Below, in pieces: positions 7,454-10,000 of a DNA stretch of 10,000 bases (position 1 is the first letter of the stretch; each line of letters opens with the position of its first letter). This DNA comes from Eimeria necatrix (lineage: Eukaryota; Apicomplexa; Conoidasida; Eucoccidiorida; Eimeriidae). The position numbers and the translations under genes were made by a program. Where the stretch lies: positions 1-10,000 of the forward strand of contig NW_013654654.1 in the NCBI RefSeq assembly GCF_000499385.1. Reading direction: 5' to 3'. Under the pieces are notes generated by a model. That model saw only the letters and a program-made list of their open reading frames with translations. It searched no databases and was not told the origin of the DNA.

Positions 7454-7580
7454 TTATTTGTTTATTATTTTGTTTATTTTTTGTTTTCAGTGCACTACAG
7501 ATGAAGGAGAACCTGCTGTCAAGCTGCCGCCTCCTTTGCGGCCCTTCTTTGACGGCAAAACGTACCTCACTAGGGTTTAG
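3055..7580 (+). CDS. SerRS: Seryl-tRNA synthetase, bacterial/organellar type, probably apicoplast; 12 exons
   Basis: Class II synthetase that charges tRNA-Ser. Exons: 3055-3754, 3985-4175, 4370-4477, 4701-5014, 5282-5357, 5493-5554, 5642-5704, 5974-6120, 6350-6431, 6632-6697, 6840-7043, 7491-7580 (stop TAG). All phases match; 700 aa. In order: leader with a Leu16 run; [20 protein letters not shown] starts the conserved N-terminus (about residue 200); coiled-coil arm with polyQ (260-274); [10 protein letters not shown] then NKEIRRW; Ala14 (382-395); motif 1 region [19 protein letters not shown]; TxE loop SPTSEV; motif 2 [61 protein letters not shown]11-R-Q5-R-Q5; motif 3 [13 protein letters not shown]-terminus [21 protein letters not shown] is the bacterial form, unlike the cytosolic MLNAT form. 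The leader, and apicomplexan mitochondria generally importing charged tRNAs, point to the apicoplast; this is inference. The usual Lys in AAKTYDLEVW is Val here. Confidence 0.93.
3136..3183 (+). repeat. CTG tract coding poly-leucine in the SerRS leader
   Basis: TTG plus 15 CTG codons in frame after [20 protein letters not shown] and a short linker. It is preceded by basic residues and followed by PSGAAAVA, so it looks like the hydrophobic core of a signal peptide, as expected for the first half of a bipartite apicoplast leader. Confidence 0.8.
3208..3648 (+). other. Possible additional in-frame intron in SerRS exon 1 (GGGGCCCC-rich)
   Basis: GCA|GTGAGC at 3208 is a good donor, and ctcctttttgcag ending at 3648 is a good acceptor directly before CCT ATG GAT (PMDIN). 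The segment is 441 bp, both ends are phase 0 and there is no internal stop, so spliced and retained forms both stay in frame. Retained, it adds 147 Gly/Pro-rich residues; removed, the leader joins the conserved N-terminus after Ala51. Confidence 0.6.
3425..3635. repeat. 12/24-bp GGGGGCCCCCAG tandem repeat
   Basis: GGGGGCCCCCAGAGGGGCCC-type units repeat with CAG, CAGA or CACA spacers. In the SerRS frame they read as [12 protein letters not shown] octapeptides. Confidence 0.85.
3766..3980 (+). repeat. Two telomere-like arrays filling SerRS intron 1
   Basis: Five perfect units at 3766-3800 with degenerate units to about 3850, then five perfect units at 3926-3960 with degenerate flanks (3911-3980). 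They lie in the 230-bp phase-1 intron 3755-3984, and the second array ends just before the acceptor tttgcag. Confidence 0.95.
4062..4142 (+). repeat. CAG tract coding polyglutamine in the SerRS coiled-coil arm
   Basis: Q15-E-Q3-L-Q7 in exon 2, immediately after RKRKEAART. It lies in the tRNA-binding arm, which is long and helical in SerRS, a place where insertions should be tolerated. Confidence 0.93.
4230..4339. repeat. AT-only TTTA/TTAA tract in SerRS intron 2
   Basis: TTTATTTA units run into AATTAATT units and end with AAATAAATAAATAAA, the reverse complement of the start, so a long hairpin is possible. It lies within intron 4176-4369, about 30 bp from the acceptor. Confidence 0.9.
4490..4686 (+). 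repeat. CTG-rich tract in SerRS intron 3
   Basis: Near-pure CTG at 4490-4559, then interrupted CTG with a short CAG stretch (4647-4662). It lies in the 223-bp intron 4478-4700. The 3' splice site that follows reads GGGGTGTATCTACAG, resembling the window's palindrome family. Confidence 0.85.
4845..4886 (+). repeat. GCA tract coding Ala14 in SerRS, after a GGGGCCCC insert
   Basis: Exon 4 carries a [11 protein letters not shown] stretch made of GGGGCCCC-type DNA (4811-4844), followed by 14 GCA codons, just before [11 protein letters not shown], which matches the vsGsRFyyLkG segment of SerRS. Both common repeat types of the window have entered the same surface loop. Confidence 0.9.
5017..5274 (+). 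repeat. CTG-rich tract filling SerRS intron 4
   Basis: Nearly the whole 267-bp phase-2 intron 5015-5281 is CTG with interruptions (GGTTCTG, TTGGTAGTG, CACTG). There is no stop codon in two or more frames, so it can be mistaken for a poly-Ala, poly-Leu or poly-Cys coding run. Arg is rebuilt across 5014/5282 inside the conserved PPLIVR-RSALE join. Confidence 0.85.
5371..5484. repeat. Oppositely oriented telomere-like arrays in SerRS intron 5
   Basis: CCCTAAA units at 5371-5407, a 33-bp unique spacer, then TTTAGGG units at 5441-5484. Together they make up most of intron 5358-5492 (135 bp, phase 0). The orientation is C-rich then G-rich, the reverse of a head-to-head telomere fusion. Confidence 0.93.
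5571..5632 (+). repeat. Telomere-like array that is the body of SerRS intron 6
   Basis: Eight perfect GGGTTTA units plus GGGTTT. The intron (5555-5641, 87 bp, phase 2) is only GTGAGTGCCTTCGTGA, this array and CTGCCTCAG. Confidence 0.95.
5717..5973 (+). repeat. CTG-rich tract in SerRS intron 7
   Basis: Mixed CTG with a few CAG stretches, ending in an uninterrupted CTG run from 5945 whose last unit is CTGCAG; that CAG (5971-5973) is the 3' splice site. It joins CG|C to make the Arg of the motif 2 FRNE. Confidence 0.85.
6170..6349 (+). repeat. Short telomere-like unit pair and CTG tract in SerRS intron 8
   Basis: Two TTTAGGG units (6169-6182), then CTG-rich DNA (6216-6349) ending CTGCTGCAG, again used as the acceptor. 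The donor is a strong GTAAGT at 6121. Confidence 0.85.
6445..6458. promoter_or_regulatory. GGTGTACGTACACC palindrome in SerRS intron 9
   Basis: Perfect 14-bp palindrome 13 bp after the donor at 6432. The 22 bases 6441-6462 also occur at 8275-8296. It is followed by the box AAGTGTCTCCTTTTTGTC. Confidence 0.7.
6547..6596 (+). repeat. TTTA microsatellite in SerRS intron 9
   Basis: About 12 TTTA units ending 35 bp before the acceptor tttctactcag at 6631. Confidence 0.95.
6702..6771 (+). repeat. CTG tract in SerRS intron 10
   Basis: CTG run with two TTG interruptions in the 142-bp phase-0 intron 6698-6839, which separates NCRDYQ from ARRLNLRFR, contiguous in the protein family. The intron also holds GGTGTACATACACC (6802-6815). 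Confidence 0.9.
6885..6953 (+). repeat. CAG tract coding Q11-R-Q5-R-Q5 in SerRS exon 11
   Basis: Inserted between the conserved [10 protein letters not shown] and [13 protein letters not shown] segments, where SerRS proteins have a variable loop before motif 3. Confidence 0.93.
7053..7314 (-). repeat. CCCTAAA array with a 21-bp higher-order unit in SerRS intron 11
   Basis: Perfect CCCTAAA units first, then CCCTTGGGGGTAAACCCTAAA-type 21-bp units starting at 7077, 7098, 7119 and 7140, with more degenerate copies onward. It begins 9 bp after the donor GTGAGC at 7044. Confidence 0.93.
7379..7486 (+). repeat. TTTA-rich tract before the last SerRS acceptor
   Basis: About 100 bp of TTTA/TTTG units leading straight into tttgttttcag at 7490. 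Together with the 7053-7314 array it makes up most of the 447-bp intron 7044-7490. Confidence 0.93.
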
Positions 7581-7613
7581 GGTTTAGGGTTTAGGGTTTA
7601 GGGTTTAGGGTTT
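7571..7613 (+). repeat. Telomere-like array supplying the SerRS stop codon
   Basis: TAGGGTTTAG at 7571-7580 is read ...T, AGG, GTT, TAG. So the last two residues (Arg-Val) and the stop of SerRS come from the first telomere-like units. Confidence 0.9.
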
Positions 7614-7725
7614 GTCGTCAAATTTCGCGCAAGGGACAAAAAACGCAAATAACTTCGAAAATAAAGTTATTTCGTGCTCACAATTTTAAATGAAGTAATT
7701 AGAGCAAAAGGCGCTGGGATGTTGA

Positions 7726-7739
7726 GGTGTCTGTACACC
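7726..7739. promoter_or_regulatory. GGTGTCTGTACACC palindrome variant
   Basis: Exact reverse complement of the element at 2633-2646, and a two-base variant of the GGTGTACGTACACC core. Intergenic. Confidence 0.6.
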
Positions 7740-8122
7740 CGAACACACGAAACCCTCGCGCAGGGGTTTAAACCGGCCACAAATGAGTTTAAAAGTTTAA
7801 ATAATAAAAACAAAACATTTTTAATTTGTAAAAGAATTTAATTTTAGTTTTCTATTCGTTTAAATAAAGCAGTTTCCGACTTCGCGGTGTCGACCGGAGC
7901 TGCGGATACACCTGAGCTGCATGCACACCGGCGCTTCTCCGGCGCGCGATCGCGGCAGTAAATCAACTATAAACACTTTTCCGGAATTATTTAATTAATT
8001 TAATAGAAATAAATAACTTTTAAAGTCCACTTTCCACTTCAAAAGGCTTCAAAAGGCGCCGAGGGGCCCAAAAAAGTCCGCCGCGAGTCTTCGCGCTGCA
8101 GCGCGCGGCGCACACAGCCGAG

Positions 8123-8144
8123 CTGCGGTGTACGTACACCGCAG
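8123..8144. promoter_or_regulatory. 22-bp perfect palindrome with GGTGTACGTACACC core
   Basis: The core at 8127-8140 is extended by CTGC on the left and GCAG on the right, giving 11 complementary pairs. It lies 186 bp before the proposed ATG at 8330. Confidence 0.7.
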
Positions 8145-8278
8145 ACAGGCCCCTCAAAACCCCCGCACATACTTTTCGCAGTTTTGCGCCAATCTGCAGC
8201 AGAAACTTCGAAAAAAAAAGAACAAAAAGAACCAAAAGAGCCCCAGGGGCCCCCGAAGTGTCCAGACTGGCTGGCTGG

Positions 8279-8292
8279 GGTGTACGTACACC
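8279..8292. promoter_or_regulatory. GGTGTACGTACACC palindrome upstream of ATG
   Basis: Perfect 14-bp core lying 37 bp upstream of the proposed start at 8330, so likely in the 5' leader or core promoter. It shares 22 bases with the SerRS intron 9 copy. Confidence 0.65.
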
Positions 8293-8329
8293 TGAATCCA
8301 GGCCAAGTCAGCACTTCTTTTTCCCCAAA

Positions 8330-8893
8330 ATGGAAAAAGGCCCTTTGGGCTGTCTCTGCCACCAAGTGGATGCTGTTGACGGCTTAGTGTTCGAGGTAGA
8401 GCTGCGCCAGCTGCAGCAGCAGTTCCCCGGGGGGCCCCCTGAGGGGCCCCCCTGGGGGGCCCCCGAGGGGCCCCCGGGGGCCCCCCCAGGGGCCCCGAGA
8501 GACCCGGGGGGCCCCCAAGAGCCTTGGGTGTACCCTGGCAATCTGCAGTGTGCACAGGAGTACCCCGGTGACCCTCAGGGGCACTTTGGGGGCCCCCAGG
8601 GGTACTGGGGGGCCCCCCAAGGGTACACGGGGGGCCCCCAGGAAGACGTGGGGGGCCCCCAGGGTCACTTATGGGGGCCCCCGGGAGGGTCGGGGGCCCC
8701 CCAGGGGTACTGGGGGGGCCCCCAGGGGTACTCGGGGGGCCCCCAGGAAGACTTGGGGGGCCCCCAAGGGTACTGGGGGGGCCCCCAAGGGTACTGGGGG
8801 GCCCCCCAGGGCCTCTTGGATGAGCGTTTAGGTGTAGAGACGGCTGGGGGTTGCTGGAAGGAAGAGAAGTTTGTTGTGGGGTGGCAGCAAAAG
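8330..8893 (+). CDS. Unrecognised protein with Gly-Pro-Gln-Tyr heptapeptide repeats, 5' exon
   Basis: Start chosen at ATG 8330 because CCCCAAAATGG fits the coccidian initiation context (CAAAATGG). 188 codons to AAG|GTATTT, a possible donor at 8894; read on without splicing, it stops at 8909-8911. Residues 1-31 are unique (MEKGPLGCLCHQVDAVDGLV...). Then comes a Gly/Pro segment made of GGGGCCCC DNA, then twelve consecutive 7-residue repeats (8567-8818) of the form G-G/A-P-Q-G/E-Y/D-x, rich in Tyr and Trp, then a unique tail ending FVVGWQQK. No signal peptide or known domain was recognised. Ordered Tyr/Gly/Pro repeats recall structural or cross-linked wall proteins, but that is only a resemblance. 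GGGGCCCC DNA may be intronic elsewhere in this window, so part of this exon could also be spliced. Confidence 0.5.
8567..8818 (+). repeat. 21-bp tandem repeat, 12 units
   Basis: Exactly 12 x 21 bp without an indel. Units are built on GGGGGCCCCCAGGGGTACTGG, with alternatives in the last positions (TAC TGG, TAC TCG, GAA GAC, CAC). Reads GGPQGYW, GAPQGYT, GGPQEDV and so on. Confidence 0.92.
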
Positions 8894-8920
8894 GTATTTA
8901 GTCAAATGTGAGTTTAAAAA

Positions 8921-8980
8921 AGTCAAAAAGAGACAAAAAGAGACAAAAAGAGACAAAAAAATACAAAAAGGAGACACTTT
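8921..8980 (+). repeat. 10-bp AGACAAAAAG tandem leading into GGAGACACTTT
   Basis: Five 10-bp units (8921-8970) followed by GAGACACTTT. The same AGACAAAAAGGAGACACTTT string occurs at 9597-9616. Confidence 0.9.
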
Positions 8981-9061
8981 ATTGGGCCCTCTTTGCTTCT
9001 GCAGCAGTAAAGAAAAAGAAATTAATTTTAACGAGACAAACAGAGACACAATAGCCCCCAG

Positions 9062-9075
9062 GCTGCTGCTGCTGC

Positions 9076-9109
<34 letters not shown>
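9062..9109. repeat. CTG/CAG inverted pair (28-bp perfect palindrome) plus CAG run
   Basis: 9062-9075 (CTG) is the exact reverse complement of 9076-9089 (CAG). The CAG run continues to about 9109. Probably inside the intron of the heptad-repeat gene. Confidence 0.88.
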
Positions 9110-9110
<1 letters not shown>

Positions 9111-9252
9111 CGCTGCAGCTACTGCAGCAGCAAAAGATGCAAAACAAATAACCAATTAGATGTAATGAAGCAGCAAAGAAGCAGAAGTGCAGGAGACACA
9201 AACTTAGAAAAAGTATCACAAAAACGAACAGCAACGATGCAGCACCTCGAAT

Positions 9253-9253
<1 letters not shown>

Positions 9254-9287
<34 letters not shown>

Positions 9288-9409
9288 CTACTGCTGCTGC
9301 TGCTGCTGCTACCGCTGCTACTGCTGCTGCTGCTGCTGCTTGTCCTGCTGCTCCCGTTGCTGCTGCAGCTGCTGCTGTACGTCCATCCCAAAAAAATACC
9401 GCAAGCACC

Positions 9410-9495
<86 letters not shown>
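9254..9495 (+). repeat. CTG-rich tracts, including 28 uninterrupted TGC units
   Basis: Interrupted CTG at 9254-9378, a 33-bp spacer, then 84 bp of pure TGC (9412-9495), the longest pure run in the window. It ends CTGCAG at 9497, another potential acceptor. Confidence 0.93.
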
Positions 9496-9519
9496 AGGGA
9501 GCGGGGGGTGTACATGCAG

Positions 9520-9732
9520 CCGCTGGACGTGGAGGAGCAGCAAATGTGTCCGCGTTGGGTTTTTTATCAGCAGCAGCTGCTGCAGGAGTTCAAAAGAGAC
9601 AAAAAGGAGACACTTTTTCCCGGAGACAAAAAACAATCTTCTTTTTACACTTTCACCGACGGAGACATCCGAGAAACCCTCCCCTTTCTCCTCCTCAGGG
9701 CCCAGCAAAAGGGCGCCAAACACCCCGCGTAG
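9520..9732 (+). CDS. Probable terminal exon of the heptad-repeat gene (unrecognised protein)
   Basis: Open frame ending TAG 9730-9732, encoding a complex, charged and aromatic sequence (PLDVEEQQMCPRWVFYQQQL..., FYTFTDGDIRETLPFLLLRA) quite unlike the surrounding repeats, which suggests it is really coding. Acceptor after GTACATGCAG (AG 9518-9519) gives phase 0, matching the phase-0 donor at 8894 and implying a 626-bp intron. The alternative acceptor at the end of the TGC run (AG 9496-9497) needs phase 2 and hence another exon. An extra exon between 8894 and 9519 cannot be excluded. The exon contains AGACAAAAAGGAGACACTTT as codons KRDKKETLF. The family is not recognised, and linkage to 8330-8893 is inference. 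Confidence 0.5.
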   Translation, partial: PLDVEEQQMCPRWVFYQQQLLQEFKRDKKETLFPGDKKQSSFYTFTDGDIRETLPFLLLRAQQKGAKHPA

Positions 9733-9738
9733 GCCCTA

Positions 9739-9976
9739 GGGTTTAGGGTTTAGGGTTTAGGGTTTAGGGTTTAGGGTTTAGGGTTTGGACGCAGGAGGCC
9801 TCCTCGAAGCAGCGTTTGCTGCGTCGCTGGCTGTAGGGCCTAGTGTTTAGGGTTTAGGGTTTAGGGTTTAGGGTTTGGGCTTTAACCACGGGGTGCGAGC
9901 TTCACGCTGCTGCTGCAGCTTCGCTGGACTTAGATGATACGCTTTAGGGTTTAGCGTTTAGGGTTTAGGGTTTAGG
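9739..9976 (+). repeat. Three telomere-like arrays downstream of the last stop codon
   Basis: 9739-9786 (six units plus GGGTTT), 9841-9876 and 9943-9976 (degenerate). The first starts 7 bp after the stop at 9732. The spacer 9787-9840 holds the 12-bp palindrome AGGAGGCCTCCT (9793-9804). Nothing else was recognised to the window end. Confidence 0.93.
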
Positions 9977-10000
9977 ACCTAGAGCACACCTTAGCAAGTT

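Larger units (their letters stand above)
7614..8329. other. Intergenic region between SerRS and the heptad-repeat gene
   Basis: AT-rich stretches (7650-7700, 7780-7870, 7985-8025), TGCATGCA at 7918-7925, palindromes at 7726-7739, 8123-8144 and 8279-8292, and GC-rich DNA around 8060-8115. No coding segment or RNA gene was recognised. Promoters for the downstream gene should lie here. Confidence 0.6.

Noticed and set aside
9028..9723. Minus-strand open frame of 231 codons with poly-Ala
   Set aside because: Shadow of CTG/CAG tracts and of the plus-strand exon at 9520-9732.
9739..9976. A true chromosome end
   Set aside because: Arrays are short, interrupted, and followed by unique sequence; similar arrays occur throughout the window inside introns.

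Overview
The window looks like nuclear DNA of a coccidian apicomplexan, most likely an Eimeria species. The reasons are many internal telomere-like TTTAGGG/CCCTAAA arrays, very abundant CAG/CTG trinucleotide tracts that create homopolymer amino-acid runs, and short exons with short repeat-filled introns. Palindromic GGGGCCCC low-complexity DNA adds to the picture. The species cannot be told from sequence reading alone. The genus call is inference from repeat style plus gene structure; no search was run.

Three + strand protein genes are supported. (1) Positions 1-1383: the 3' end of the gene for proteasome lid subunit Rpn7/PSMD6, read across introns by family motifs, with an 84-bp coding segment present twice. 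(2) Positions 3055-7580: a complete 12-exon seryl-tRNA synthetase of bacterial/organellar type. Its N-terminal leader has a poly-leucine core, which suggests the apicoplast. Exon phases agree throughout (2103 nt, 700 aa, or about 553 aa if a further in-frame GGGGCCCC segment is spliced out). (3) Positions 8330-9732: an unrecognised gene with twelve perfect-length heptapeptide repeats (G-G/A-P-Q-G-Y-x type), and a downstream exon that probably carries its C-terminus.

Between genes: 1384-3054 is GGGGCCCC-rich DNA, a 33-bp minisatellite, two telomere-like arrays and two short palindromes. 7581-8329 is a telomere-like array that starts inside the SerRS stop region, AT-rich DNA and three copies of a GGTGTACGTACACC-type palindrome. 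9733-10000 is three more telomere-like arrays.

The main unusual signal is how repeats are partitioned relative to splicing. On the sense strand, introns carry CTG tracts, TTTA tracts and telomere heptamers, whereas exons carry CAG (Gln) or GCA (Ala). Two 3' splice sites are simply the end of a (CTG)n run changed to CTGCAG, one 87-bp intron is 71% telomere repeat, and the SerRS stop codon is made by a telomere repeat. A palindrome family and a GGAGACACTT box are scattered across introns, exons and intergenic DNA.
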